Part shown: piece by piece, positions 1-10,137 of the stretch
Numbering within the stretch: the stretch's first letter is position 1
How the letters are laid out: every line of letters begins with the position of its first letter
NCBI GenBank assembly: GCA_916700875.1
Contig: CAKAKS010000001.1
Location: 15,355,000-15,418,999 of the forward strand
Direction: 5' to 3'
DNA length: 64,000 nt
Origin: Sebastes aleutianus
Lineage: Eukaryota > Chordata > Actinopteri > Perciformes > Sebastidae
Position numbers and translations under genes: made by a program
Notes under the pieces: generated by a model
Told to the model about the DNA's origin: nothing
Database searches by the model: none
Seen by the model: only the letters and a program-made list of their open reading frames with translations

Positions 1-1044
1 GAGGCCTACATTGTAGAAAACAACACACCAGGCCTCTCTATATTCACAGTGAAAGCCAGAGACGCTGACTGGAACCAGAATGCCCGTGTTTCTTACATAC
101 TGGAGGACTCCTCTGTTAACGGAGTGCCAGTCTCCTCATATGTGTCCGTTAGTGCTGATAGTGGAGTCATCCATGCAGTGCGCTCTTTTGACTACGAGCA
201 GATCAAAGACTTCCACTTCCGCGTCAAAGCGCAGGATGGAGGTTCCCCTCCACTCAGTAGCAACGTGACTGTGAAAGTACTGATCCAGGACCAGAACGAC
301 AACCCTCCTCAGGTCCTGTACCCAGTCCAGACTGGTGGCTCTCTGGTGGCTGAAATGGTGCCTCGTTCAGCAGATGTGGGCTATCTGGTCACTAAAGTGG
401 TGGCTGTTGATGTGGACTCTGGACAGAATGCCTGGCTCTCCTATAAACTGCAGAAAGCCACAGACAGGGCGCTGTTTGAAGTGGGCTTACAGAATGGAGA
501 AATAAGAACTATCCGCCAAGTCACTGATAAAGATGCTGTGAAACAAAGACTGACTGTTATAGTGGAGGACAACGGGCAGCCCTCTCGTTCAGCTACAGTC
601 ATTGTTAACGTGGCGGTGGCGGACAGCTTCCCTGAAGTGCTGTCTGAGTTCACTGACTTTACACACGACAAGGAGTACAATGACAACCTGACTTTTTACT
701 TAGTGTTGGCTCTGGCTGTAGTCTCCTTCCTCTTCATCACGTGTTTAGTGGTTATTATATCAGTGAAGATCTACAGGTGGAGACAGTCTCGCGTCCTGTA
801 TCACTCCAGTCTCCCTGTGATTCCATATTATCCACCACGTTACTCAGACACTTTGGGGACAGGGACTCTCCAACACGTGTACAACTACGAGGTGTGCAGG
901 ACGACTGACTCCAGAAAGAGTGACTGTAAGTTCGGAGGAGCCGGTAGTCAGAACGTGCTGATAATGGACCCCAGTTCTACAGGGACGATGCAGCGGATAC
1001 AGAGTGAGAAGAGCATCCTGGATGAACCAGACTCTCCTCTAGAG
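1..1044 (+). CDS. pcdhg: V1: protocadherin variable exon, 3' part only (EC5 to cytoplasmic tail)
   Basis: The reading frame is open from the first base and begins inside EC5 (EAYIVENN). It covers most of EC5 with the D-Q-N-D-N calcium motif, EC6, a membrane span (about positions 685-760) and the cytoplasmic tail with the gamma-type core VYNYEVC. The coding part ends at GAG before the donor GT at 1045; reading on would reach a stop after two codons. EC1 to EC4, the promoter and the ATG lie left of the window, so its recognition type is unknown. The visible part is nearly identical to the same part of all other exons here, so the downstream interval is the only distinguishing mark. It is a partial exon because of the window edge, not a broken gene. 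Confidence 0.93.
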
Positions 1045-1163
1045 GTTGGTTAATTGATCAAACATTCTTCACAAATTTGCAGTGTATTCATTTCAATGTA
1101 TTTTTAGATTACAGACATTACTTGGCTATGGTGGCGTGTCTCACTGCCTGCTCAGGGGGCATT

Positions 1164-1191
1164 TTCAGCACCACTAGTGATGGACAGCTCC
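1164..1191 (+). promoter_or_regulatory. Expanded-gap RE1/NRSE-like site
   Basis: A perfect left half TTCAGCACC and a right half GGACAGCTCC are separated by 9 bases instead of the 2 of the canonical RE1, about 18 bp centre to centre. Bound REST sites with such widened spacing are known from ChIP studies. The same arrangement recurs in I2 and I5. Confidence 0.5.
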
Positions 1192-1328
1192 TCTAAGAGT
1201 TGAGCCAGTTAACTGAAGCAAGAAAGAGTCACTAAGGAAAATGCTCACCATAAAAGACCTACTCTGATGCTGATACTTGTTACCAATGCAATTGCAATAG
1301 CAATTCCCATGTTTATGCTTTCTCGGGG

Positions 1329-1343
1329 GACTCTCCTCTAGAG
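1329..1343 (+). other. Fossil end of a lost variable exon with its donor
   Basis: GACTCTCCTCTAGAG followed by GTCAGA is exactly the last five codons plus splice donor found at the end of the intact exons, but nothing upstream of it is exon-like. The preceding bases (CTCGGGGG) match I2 and I5, so the join looks like a deletion endpoint. Confidence 0.6.
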
Positions 1344-1608
1344 GTCAGACTGATTTAATATCGCTTCAGTGTATTCTTAATGATTTAAAATATAATTGAT
1401 GACACTACTTTTTTCCTTAAAGTAACAAACAGGGGAACATACTATTTTAAATATCATTATGTGTTTCAGTGGCATGTTTTTGTGCTCTATTTAACCATGT
1501 AAACTATTTACTTATTCAGACTGTATGGGTTTACTTCACGTGGTCAATCCCCAAAGGAATTTTGAATACATTTTAACTTCAGCCTGTCTTCTTGAAAGAC
1601 AAAATGTA

Positions 1609-1654
1609 TTATTATTATTATTAGTAGTAGTAGTAGTAGTAGTAATATTAGTTT

Positions 1655-1706
<52 letters not shown>
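1609..1706. repeat. Compound trinucleotide microsatellite (ATT, TAG, GTT)
   Basis: ATT repeats run into TAG repeats and then a GTT run of about 50 bp (1656-1706). I2 and I5 lack this tract at the corresponding place, so it expanded or arrived only in I1. The open frame through it, rich in valine, is a by-product. Confidence 0.95.
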
Positions 1707-1969
1707 AGGCCTAGTAGTGATAATGGAATTGATAGAAGAAATATTTTATATTATAACTTTGATCTGTCTCCTTCACAGACATGATTTGTTTTGTTTTTAT
1801 AATAATAATTGTTATTACTAATAGTAATATTAGCAGCAGCAGTGATAATGGACGTAGCAGTAAAATATTTTCCATAGAAAGTTTTCAACATATTTCCCAG
1901 TCTCTTCATGGCATCATGTTATTCGAAAAGATTTCTGGTAGTTTTGGCTGTAATTCAGAGTTGATTCAC

Positions 1970-1990
1970 TTCAGAACTGCGGACAGCGAC
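1970..1990 (+). promoter_or_regulatory. RE1/NRSE-like site, canonical spacing
   Basis: TTCAGAACT, two bases, GGACAGCGAC: 21 bp with RE1 spacing and a strong right half. Conserved at the same place in I2 and I5, about 450 bp upstream of the CSE of the A-type exons. Confidence 0.7.
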
Positions 1991-2410
1991 ATATATAGTA
2001 CAGCCTCTAGTTTAACCAGTCTGTCAACTGCTGTTTCTGTAGTTTTAATATTGGTGTTTTCCTCTGTTCTTCTCAGTATTTGTCAATTATTATCATTATA
2101 TAGAGGAAACCTTTTATTTTTTTGAGATATGTTTCTCATTCCTATCTTTCATTTGGATTTTATATTCACTCTTATCTCTGACACATCTGCAACATCTGAT
2201 TAACACGGTGTGCTTCATTGTTTATATATTATATTTAAATATATTATTATAATGACCTAAACAGTTAACGTGATGGCTTTCAATAATTTCTTTATGTCGT
2301 CGTTTGTGAATTCCAAGTTATTACTTTATTATTGTAACTAAATTTCCAGATGGTTTACAGTGAGTTCTTGTGAGCTGAATTTTAGTCGGTTTTCTGCAGT
2401 TTTATAGTAT

Positions 2411-2436
2411 GGACTCTTAGGGCCGCTGTTGACCAG
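2411..2436 (+). promoter_or_regulatory. CSE (CGCT box) promoter element of V2
   Basis: GGACTCTTAG then GGCCGCTGTTGACCAG; the CGCT core lies at 2424-2427, 290 bp before the V2 ATG. Downstream follow TATAG (about +36) and CCTCCCATGT (+47, 2471-2480), both repeated in neighbouring promoters. The CSE is bound by CTCF in mammalian clusters. Confidence 0.85.
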
Positions 2437-2713
2437 AGTGTTGATGAATGAGAGCAGGGTTATAGCAGCACCTCCCATGTAACATCGACACAGTACAGAG
2501 AGAACACGACGGGTAGAGGACGGACCATTCTGGTTGTGGAATATTTTGTAAAAGAAAAGGACAAATTTCGATCTGCAAGAGATTTGCTTCAGATGACTGG
2601 GTTGTGCAGCTGTTCATTTGAGATTTGACATTGGAATCTGACGGGTGTCTGTTTTTGTTTGGATTATAAATCGACTCTGGAGCCTCACTGGGTGAAAATC
2701 ATCGGATAGAACA

Positions 2714-5098
2714 ATGAATCTGCAAGTACTGCTGTTTATCTGTCTCTTTTCTCTTTACTCGGTGCTCGGGCAGGTCAGCTACTCTATTCCGGAGGAAATG
2801 GCGAAAGGCTCTTTAGTGGGCAACATAGTGCAAGATTTAGGATTAGAAATAAAGCGTTTGATATCAGGTAAAGCTAAGATCTATACGAGGAACAATGACG
2901 GGTACATCGAGCTGAACAGAGAGAGAGGAGTCCTCCTCGTCAAAGAGAGAATCGACAGAGAGGTGCTGTGTACAGAGACGGCGCTCTGTGCTTTACATTT
3001 TCAGATTATTTTGGAGAATCCGATGGAGTTTTACACTGTTACCGTTCAGATCACAGATATCAATGATAATGCACCAGCATTTGAAAAAAATGAAATTGAT
3101 TTTAAAATAAGTGAGTCAGCGGTGATCGGGGCAAAATTTGTGCTGGAGAGAGCTGAGGATCTTGATGTTGGAATTAATGGTGTTCAAAACTACGAATTAA
3201 GACCGACTGATAATTTTGCTCTGAAACTGCATAATAATGCTAATGGGAATAAAAACGTTGAGATGGTGCTACAGAAGCCTTTAGACAGAGAGAAACAGGA
3301 GCAGATATCTCTGGTGTTAACGGCTGTAGATGGAGGAGAGCCGCAGATGTCAGGAACAATGCTGATTGTTATTACAGTCTTAGACATCAATGATAATGCC
3401 CCCGTTTTTACACAGCCAACATACAAAGCTACAGTTACTGAGAACTCAGCTAAAGGAACAGTTGTTGCCACTGTTTCAGCCTCAGATGCAGATCAGGGTT
3501 CAAACGGTAAAATAACGTATTCAATCACAAATACGTTAGGAAATGTCAGGAAAATGTTTGAGGTAAATAAGGAAAATGGCGAATTTTCCTTAATTGGAAA
3601 TATTGACTTCGAAAAGTCAAAACACTTTCAAATAAATTTACGTGCTAGTGATGAGGGAGGACTCACAGATTCGTGTAAGTTAATTGTTGATGTGCAAGAT
3701 GTAAATGACAACAAGCCTGAAATCAACATAATGTCGAAGTCAAATGTGATATCAGAGGATGCCAAACTCAATACAGTCGTTACAATGATAAATATTGAGG
3801 ACCTAGATTCAGGAGAAAACGGTAACGTGCAATGTTTTATTAGCGAAAATATGCCCTTCATTTTAAAAACATCAACAAATAATTTCTATAGTTTAGTGAC
3901 AGACAGTGATTTAGACAGAGAGAGATCCTCTGAGTATAATATAACAGTGACGTGCTCTGATGAGGGAGTGCCCTCCCTCTCCAGCAGCGTCACTCTCACC
4001 TTACAGATCTCTGATGTGAATGATAACGCGCCTGTCTTTGAGAGGAGCTCATATGAGGCCTACATTGTAGAAAACAACACACCAGGCCTCTCTATATTCA
4101 CAGTGAAAGCCAGAGACGCTGACTGGAACCAGAATGCCCGTGTTTCTTACATACTGGAGGACTCCTCTGTTAACGGAGTGCCAGTCTCCTCATATGTGTC
4201 CGTTAGTGCTGATAGTGGAGTCATCCATGCAGTGCGCTCTTTTGACTACGAGCAGATCAAAGACTTCCACTTCCGCGTCAAAGCGCAGGATGGAGGTTCC
4301 CCTCCACTCAGTAGCAACGTGACTGTGAAAGTACTGATCCAGGACCAGAACGACAACCCTCCTCAGGTCCTGTACCCAGTCCAGACTGGTGGCTCTCTGG
4401 TGGCTGAAATGGTGCCTCGTTCAGCAGATGTGGGCTATCTGGTCACTAAAGTGGTGGCTGTTGATGTGGACTCTGGACAGAATGCCTGGCTCTCCTATAA
4501 ACTGCAGAAAGCCACAGACAGGGCGCTGTTTGAAGTGGGCTTACAGAATGGAGAAATAAGAACTATCCGCCAAGTCACTGATAAAGATGCTGTGAAACAA
4601 AGACTGACTGTTATAGTGGAGGACAACGGGCAGCCCTCTCGTTCAGCTACAGTCATTGTTAACGTGGCGGTGGCGGACAGCTTCCCTGAAGTGCTGTCTG
4701 AGTTCACTGACTTTACACATGACAAGGAGTACAATGACAACCTGACTTTTTACTTAGTGTTGGCTCTGGCTGTAGTCTCCTTCCTCTTCATCACGTGTTT
4801 AGTGGTTATTATATCAGTGAAGATCTACAGGTGGAGACAGTCTCGCGTCCTGTATCACTCCAGTCTCCCTGTGATTCCATATTATCCACCACGTTACTCA
4901 GACACTTTGGGGACAGGGACTCTCCAACACGTGTACAACTACGAGGTGTGCAGGACGACTGACTCCAGAAAGAGTGACTGTAAGTTCGGAGGAGCCGGTA
5001 GTCAGAACGTGCTGATAATGGACCCCAGTTCTACAGGGACGATGCAACGGATACAGAGTGAGAAGAGCATCCTGGATGAACCAGACTCTCCTCTAGAG
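2714..5098 (+). CDS. pcdhg: V2: protocadherin variable exon, A type, intact
   Basis: A homophilic neuronal adhesion receptor exon of 795 codons. Approximate residues: signal peptide 1-20 (MNLQVLLFICLF..), EC1 21-122, EC2 123-231, EC3 232-335, EC4 336-441, EC5 442-551, EC6 552-660, membrane span 679-703, tail 704-795. EC1 has the CX5C loop typical of clustered protocadherins (C86, C92, CTETALC); EC1 to EC4 end in D-x-N-D-N motifs and EC5 in D-Q-N-D-N. The ATG was chosen because it sits in AGAACAATG, the context shared by most exons, just before the signal peptide. The coding part ends with SPLE at the GAG|GTCAGT donor; splicing to off-window constant exons is inferred. A-type marks: LEIKRLISGKAK in EC1 and VFTQPTYKATVTENS in EC3. 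From about residue 405 the sequence is the shared 3' half. Confidence 0.95.
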
Positions 5099-5216
5099 GT
5101 CAGTTAAATGATCCATCATTCTTCACAAATTTGCAGTGTATTAATTTTAATGTATTTTTAGATCAGAGACATTATTTGGCTTTGTGGTGTGTCCAGCTGC
5201 CTGCTCAGGTGGCATT

Positions 5217-5244
5217 TTCAGCACCACTAGTGGTGGACAGCTCC
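5217..5244 (+). promoter_or_regulatory. Expanded-gap RE1/NRSE-like site
   Basis: TTCAGCACC, nine bases, GGACAGCTCC. First of two copies in this interval, about 255 bp apart. Confidence 0.5.
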
Positions 5245-5471
5245 TGTAAGAGTTGAGCCAGTTAACTGAAGCGAGAAAGATTCAGTAAGGAAAATGCACA
5301 CCATAAAAGACCATCTCTGATGCTGATACTTGCAATTGCAATAGCAATTTCCATGTTTGTCATTTTCTCGGGGGAGTTACTAAAGATTGGGTGAATTGCA
5401 TGGATTGTAATCTTAGATTATAGATATTACTTGGCTTCATTGTGTGTCTCACTGCCTGCTCGGTGGGCATT

Positions 5472-5499
5472 TTCAGCACCATTAGTTATGGACAGCTCC
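5472..5499 (+). promoter_or_regulatory. Expanded-gap RE1/NRSE-like site (second copy)
   Basis: TTCAGCACC, nine bases (ATTAGTTAT), GGACAGCTCC. Both halves are kept although the spacer differs from the first copy, which hints at constraint on the halves. Confidence 0.5.
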
Positions 5500-5801
5500 T
5501 CTCAGAGTTGAGCAAGTTAACTTACATTAAGAGTCATAAAAGACCTACTCTTGATACTTGTACTTGTTACCAACCTGTAATCTTGTTGTTTGTACTGCAT
5601 TTTCTTGGATCTGTTGTAATTAGAAAATAGGTATGGACTTGTTGCTTCCAGCTAGGTTTTTTTTTTTGTTTGTGTGTGTGGAGAGACACATCAAATGAAT
5701 TTTCCATAGAAAGTTTTCAACATATTTTCCAGTCTCTTCATGGCATCACGTTATTCGAAAAGCTTTCTGGTAGTTTTGGCTCTAATTCAGAGTTGATTCA
5801 C

Positions 5802-5822
5802 TTCAGAACTGCGGACAGCGAC
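5802..5822 (+). promoter_or_regulatory. RE1/NRSE-like site, canonical spacing
   Basis: TTCAGAACT, GC, GGACAGCGAC; identical to the I1 element and about 440 bp before the CSE. Confidence 0.7.
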
Positions 5823-6243
5823 ATATATAGTACAGCCTGTAGTTTAACCAGTCTGTCAACTGCTGTTTCAGCAGTTTTATTATCGTTTTTTTTCCTCTGT
5901 TCATCTCAGTATTTGTCAATTATTATCATTATATAGAGGAAACCTTTTATTTTTTTGAGATATGTTTCTCATTCCTATCTTTCATTTGGATTTTATATTC
6001 ACTCTTATCTCTCACACATCTGCAACATCTGATTAACACGGTGTGCTTCATTGTTTATATATTATATTTAAATACATTATTATAATGACCTAAACAGTTA
6101 ACGTGATGGTTTTCAATAATTTCTTTATGTCGTTGTCTGTGAATTCCAAGTTATTACTTTATTATTGTAACTAAATTCCCATATGGTTTACAGTGAGTTC
6201 TTGTGAGCTGAATTTTAGTCGGTTTTCTGCAGTTATATAATAT

Positions 6244-6269
6244 GGACTCTTAGGGCCGCTGTTGACCAG
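6244..6269 (+). promoter_or_regulatory. CSE (CGCT box) promoter element of V3
   Basis: CGCT at 6257-6260, 289 bp before the ATG, inside GGGCCGCTGTTGACCAG. TTAAAG at about +36 and CCTCCCATGT at +47 (6304-6313) follow. Confidence 0.85.
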
Positions 6270-6545
6270 AGTGTTGGTGAATGAGAGCAGGGTTAAAGCA
6301 GCACCTCCCATGTAACATCGACACAGTACAGAGAGAACACGACGAGTAGAGGACGGACCATTCTGGTTATGGAATATTTTGCAAAAGAAAAGGACAAATT
6401 TCGATCTGCAAGAGATTTGCTTCAGATGACTGGGTTGTGCAGCTGTTCATTTGAGATTTGACATTGGAATCTGACGGGTATCTGTTTTTGTTTGGAGTAT
6501 AAATCGACTGTGGAGCCTCACTGGGGAAAATCATCGGATAGAACA

Positions 6546-8930
6546 ATGAATCTGCAAGTACTGCTGTTTATCTGTCTCCTCTCCGTCGGCTCGGTGCTCG
6601 GGCAGGTCAGCTACTCTATTCCGGAGGAAATGGCGAAAGGCTCTTTAGTGGGCAACATAGTGCAAGATTTAGGATTAGAAATAAAGCGTTTGATATCAGG
6701 TAAAGCTAAGATCTATACGAGGAACAATGACGGGTACATCGAGCTGAACAGAGAAAGAGGAGTCCTCCTCGTCAAAGAGAGAATCGACAGAGAGGTGCTT
6801 TGTACAGAGACGGCGCTCTGTGCTTTACATTTTCAGATTATTTTGGAGAATCCGATGGAGTTTTACAGTGTTACCGTTCAGATCACAGATATCAATGATA
6901 ATGCACCAGCATTTGAAAAAAATGAAATGAAATTCAAAATTAGTGAGTCAGCGATCACCGGAGCCAAATTTGTGCTGGAGAGGGCTGAGGATCTTGATGT
7001 TGGAATTAATGATCTTAAAAACTACGAATTAAAACCGACCGATAATTTTGCTCTGAAACTCCATAATAATGCTAACGGGAATAAAAACGTTGAGATGGTG
7101 CTACAGAAGCCTTTAGACAGAGAGAAACAGGAGCAGATATCTCTGGTGTTAACGGCTGTAGATGGAGGAGAGCCGCAGATGTCAGGAACAATGCTGATTG
7201 TTATTACAGTCTTGGACGCTAATGATAATGCCCCCGTTTTTACACAGGCAACATACAAAGCTACAGTTACTGAGAACTCACCTAAAGGAACAGTTGTTGC
7301 CACTGTTTCAGCCTCAGATGCAGATCAGGGTTCATACGGCAAAATAACATATTCAATCACAAATACGTTTGACAATGTCAGGAAAGTATTTGAGGTAAAT
7401 GAGGAAAACGGTGAAGTTGCATTAATTGGCGACATTGACTTCGAAAAGTCAAAACACTTTCAAATAAATTTACTTGCTAGTGACGATGGAGGACTCACAG
7501 ATTCGTGTAAGTTAATTGTAGATGTGCAAGATGTAAATGACAACAAGCCTGAAATCAACATAATGTCAAAATCAACTGTGATATCAGAGGACGCCAAACT
7601 CAATACAGTCGTTACAATGATAAATATTGAGGACCTAGATTCAGGAGAAAACGGTAACGTGAAATGCTTCACTAGCGAAAATATACCCTTCATTTTAAAA
7701 ACATCAACAAATAATTTCTATAGTTTAGTGACAGACAGTGATTTAGACAGAGAGATCGCTTCTCAGTATAATATAACAGTGACGTGCTCTGATGAGGGAG
7801 TGCCCTCCCTCTCCAGCAGCGTCACTCTCACCTTACAGATCTCTGATGTGAATGATAACGCGCCTGTCTTTGAGAGGAGCTCATATGAGGCCTACATTGT
7901 AGAAAACAACACACCAGGCCTCTCTATATTCACAGTGAAAGCCAGAGACGCTGACTGGAACCAGAATGCCCGTGTTTCTTACATACTGGAGGACTCCTCT
8001 GTTAACGGAGTGCCAGTCTCCTCATATGTGTCCGTTAGTGCTGATAGTGGAGTCATCCATGCAGTGCGCTCTTTTGACTACGAGCAGATCAAAGACTTCC
8101 ACTTCCGCGTCAAAGCGCAGGATGGAGGTTCCCCTCCACTCAGTAGCAACGTGACTGTGAAAATACTGATCCAGGACCAGAACGACAACCCTCCTCAGGT
8201 CCTGTACCCAGTCCAGACTGGTGGCTCTCTGGTGGCTGAAATGGTGCCTCGTTCAGCAGATGTGGGCTATCTGGTCACTAAAGTGGTGGCTGTTGATGTG
8301 GACTCTGGACAGAATGCCTGGCTATCCTATAAACTGCAGAAAGCCACAGACAGGGCGCTGTTTGAAGTGGGCTTACAGAATGGAGAAATAAGAACTATCC
8401 GCCAAGCCACTGATAAAGATGCTGTGAAACAAAGACTGACTGTTATAGTGGAGGACAACGGGCAGCCCTCTCGTTCAGCTACAGTCATTGTTAACGTGGC
8501 GGTGGCGGACAGCTTCCCTGAAGTGCTGTCTGAGTTCACTGACTTTACACACGACAAAGAGTACAATGACAACCTGACTTTTTACTTAGTGTTGGCTCTG
8601 GCTGTAGTCTCCTTCCTCTTCATCACGTGTTTAGTGGTTATTATATCAGTGAAGATCTACAGGTGGAGACAGTCTCGCGTCCTGTATCACTCCAGTCTCC
8701 CTGTGATTCCATATTATCCACCACGTTACTCAGACACTTTGGGGACAGGGACTCTCCAACACGTGTACAACTACGAGGTGTGCAGGACGACTGACTCCAG
8801 AAAGAGTGACTGTAAGTTCGGAGGAGCCGGTAGTCAGAACGTGCTGATAATGGATCCCAGTTCTACAGGGACGATGCAGCGGATACAGAGTGAGAAGAGC
8901 ATCCTGGATGAACCAGACTCTCCTCTAGAG
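6546..8930 (+). CDS. pcdhg: V3: protocadherin variable exon, A type, intact
   Basis: 795 codons with the same domain order as V2. The open frame runs 18 codons further upstream, but only to a TTG (6492); in a vertebrate the start is the ATG in AGAACAATGAAT, which also begins the signal peptide (MNLQVLLFICLLSVGSVLGQ). EC1 is almost the same as in V2, including CTETALC. EC2 and EC3 differ modestly (NDLKNYELKP; SYGKITYSITNTF), so V2 and V3 are recent paralogues whose differences lie in the recognition domains. The variable part ends at REIASQYN, where V2 has RERSSEYN. Inside the shared 3' half it carries VKILIQ instead of VKVLIQ and RQATDK instead of RQVTDK. Ends at the GAG|GTCAGT donor; two more codons would reach a stop. 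Confidence 0.95.
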
Positions 8931-9025
8931 GTCAGTTAAATAATGTAGTTTGGTATCTGTGCCTTAATTTCTCTCTCAGTGTTTGGTTGCATTGATAGTG
9001 AACTGTTGCAGCTACTTCCGCATTT

Positions 9026-9046
9026 TTCAGAACCATGGACAGCATC
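9026..9046 (+). promoter_or_regulatory. RE1/NRSE-like site
   Basis: TTCAGAACC, AT, GGACAGCATC, about 95 bp after the V3 donor. Full left half and core right half. Confidence 0.65.
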
Positions 9047-9140
9047 CCATTATCTACAATCTCAGTCTATTATAGGCTGTATATTATTTCACACGCACCT
9101 TACTTTGATTTAGTTGCAGTGTGTGTTAAAGCGGACTGAT

Positions 9141-9152
9141 ATCTCCCTTAGA
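9141..9152 (+). other. Fossil end of a lost variable exon
   Basis: TCTCCCTTAGAG|GTTAGACT resembles the exon terminus plus donor of V7 (TCTCCTCTAGAG|GTTAGACT). The bases after it continue like the sequence behind V7, but no exon lies before it. Confidence 0.5.
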
Positions 9153-9490
9153 GGTTAGACTACTTTAATCATGTTTTCATACAGACTGATTTAATAGTAC
9201 ACGTTTTTGAATGAGTCTTTGTGAAGGTATTTGATTGAATATCCAACTGGCTGTTTTGATATTTGGATATTTTTATTTTGCTTTAGTGCAGATTGAGCAT
9301 ATAGTACAAGTATTTACTGAATGCTTATTATGGACATGGTTTCATAATGAACATTAATGTTTTTTTTGACAAAACATCAGCGACACTTTAAATTTCTTAC
9401 GTTAAAAATGGTACTTGCAATATTTTATCTCTATGAAAGGACTTGTGATGGTCAAAAGTGTTAATAGTGTCGTTTTTAGACTTTAATTGT

Positions 9491-9511
9491 TTCAGGACCT
9501 TGGACAGCGAC
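9491..9511 (+). promoter_or_regulatory. RE1/NRSE-like site
   Basis: TTCAGGACC, TT, GGACAGCGAC; one of the better matches to the RE1 consensus, about 350 bp before the V4 CSE. Confidence 0.75.
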
Positions 9512-9844
9512 ATCTCAGCTTCGCCTCCATTTCCTCCCAAAGTTATTACTTTAATCTTTTAGTACTTCTTTCTTAATCTCTATAATATATTCTATATACG
9601 TGTTTTTTTATACTTTTATTCAGATGTGGTTCATGTTTCTCTGGACACTTTTTTATGGCTGAAGTTTCAAACAAAAGTGAGAGATTATAACCATAAATAC
9701 TTCTGAAGTGGCGACTCATCGTTTGCAATGTTGCTTATTTGGCTATTATTACGCTATTATTACCTTATTTCAAGTTGCACTTCCCTAACAGTGACGTTTG
9801 CTGGACAGATTAGTTCATGTTGGTTTTCTGCAGTTTTGTATTTT

Positions 9845-9870
9845 GAACTCTTAGGGCCGCTGTTGACCAG
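9845..9870 (+). promoter_or_regulatory. CSE (CGCT box) promoter element of V4
   Basis: CGCT at 9858-9861, 280 bp before the ATG, in GGGCCGCTGTTGACCAG. CCTCCCATGT follows at +54 (9912-9921). Confidence 0.85.
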
Positions 9871-10137
9871 AGTGTGCAGTGTGCACGGCTGAGAGTAGGG
9901 CTGTAGCAGCACCTCCCATGTCACACCACCATAAAGAAGAGAGAACACGACGGATAACAACGCACTTCTGGAGTATGTAGAATATCTGATAACAGACACA
10001 ACGACCTCCGAGACTTTTCTTTTCTCTGTGTGGATTATACAGCTGAGAACTTGATATTTGACATTGGAGTGGATTGCTGTTTATGGGATCTATAACCGGA
10101 CTGTCGAACCTCGCTGAGAAAACACCCGGATAGAACA

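Larger units (their letters stand above)
1045..2713. other. Intergenic interval I1 (V1 to V2)
   Basis: No gene seen. Contents in order: V1 splice donor; an expanded RE1-like site; a 15-bp fossil exon end (1329-1343); a mixed ATT/TAG/GTT microsatellite (1609-1706); a canonical-spacing RE1 (1970-1990); the CSE box (2411-2436); and the V2 5' leader. From about 1860 on it matches I2 and I5, the other intervals that precede A-type exons. Short open frames here are repeat or AT-rich translations. Confidence 0.85.
5099..6545. other. Intergenic interval I2 (V2 to V3)
   Basis: No gene seen. It carries two copies of a block of about 100 bp, each with an expanded RE1-like site (near 5217 and 5472), then a canonical RE1 (5802), a T/A-rich stretch, the CSE (6244) and the V3 leader. 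Closely related to I5 and the second half of I1. Confidence 0.85.
8931..10137. other. Intergenic interval I3 (V3 to V4)
   Basis: No gene seen. Holds an RE1 close to the donor (9026), a fossil exon end (9141-9152), a second RE1 (9491), AT-rich sequence, the CSE (9845) and the V4 leader. Near-identical in plan and sequence to I4 and I6, which also precede B-type exons. Confidence 0.85.

Noticed and set aside
441..686. An 81-codon minus-strand open frame repeated under every exon (also at 4495, 8327, 11919 and so on)
   Set aside because: It lies antisense to EC6 coding sequence and recurs only because that region is homogenised; no start context, domain or independent conservation.
1525..1821. 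Valine-rich open frame in I1 and serine/leucine-rich frame at 27220-27486
   Set aside because: Translations of GTT and CT microsatellites.
4134..4322. A 62-codon + strand frame recurring inside EC5 of each exon
   Set aside because: Frame-shifted shadow of the EC5 coding sequence; repeated for the same reason as above.
6492..6545. N-terminal extensions of V3, V6, V8, V10 and V13 starting at TTG or GTG
   Set aside because: Vertebrate initiation at these is unlikely; the conserved AGAACAATG start directly precedes the signal peptide in all exons.
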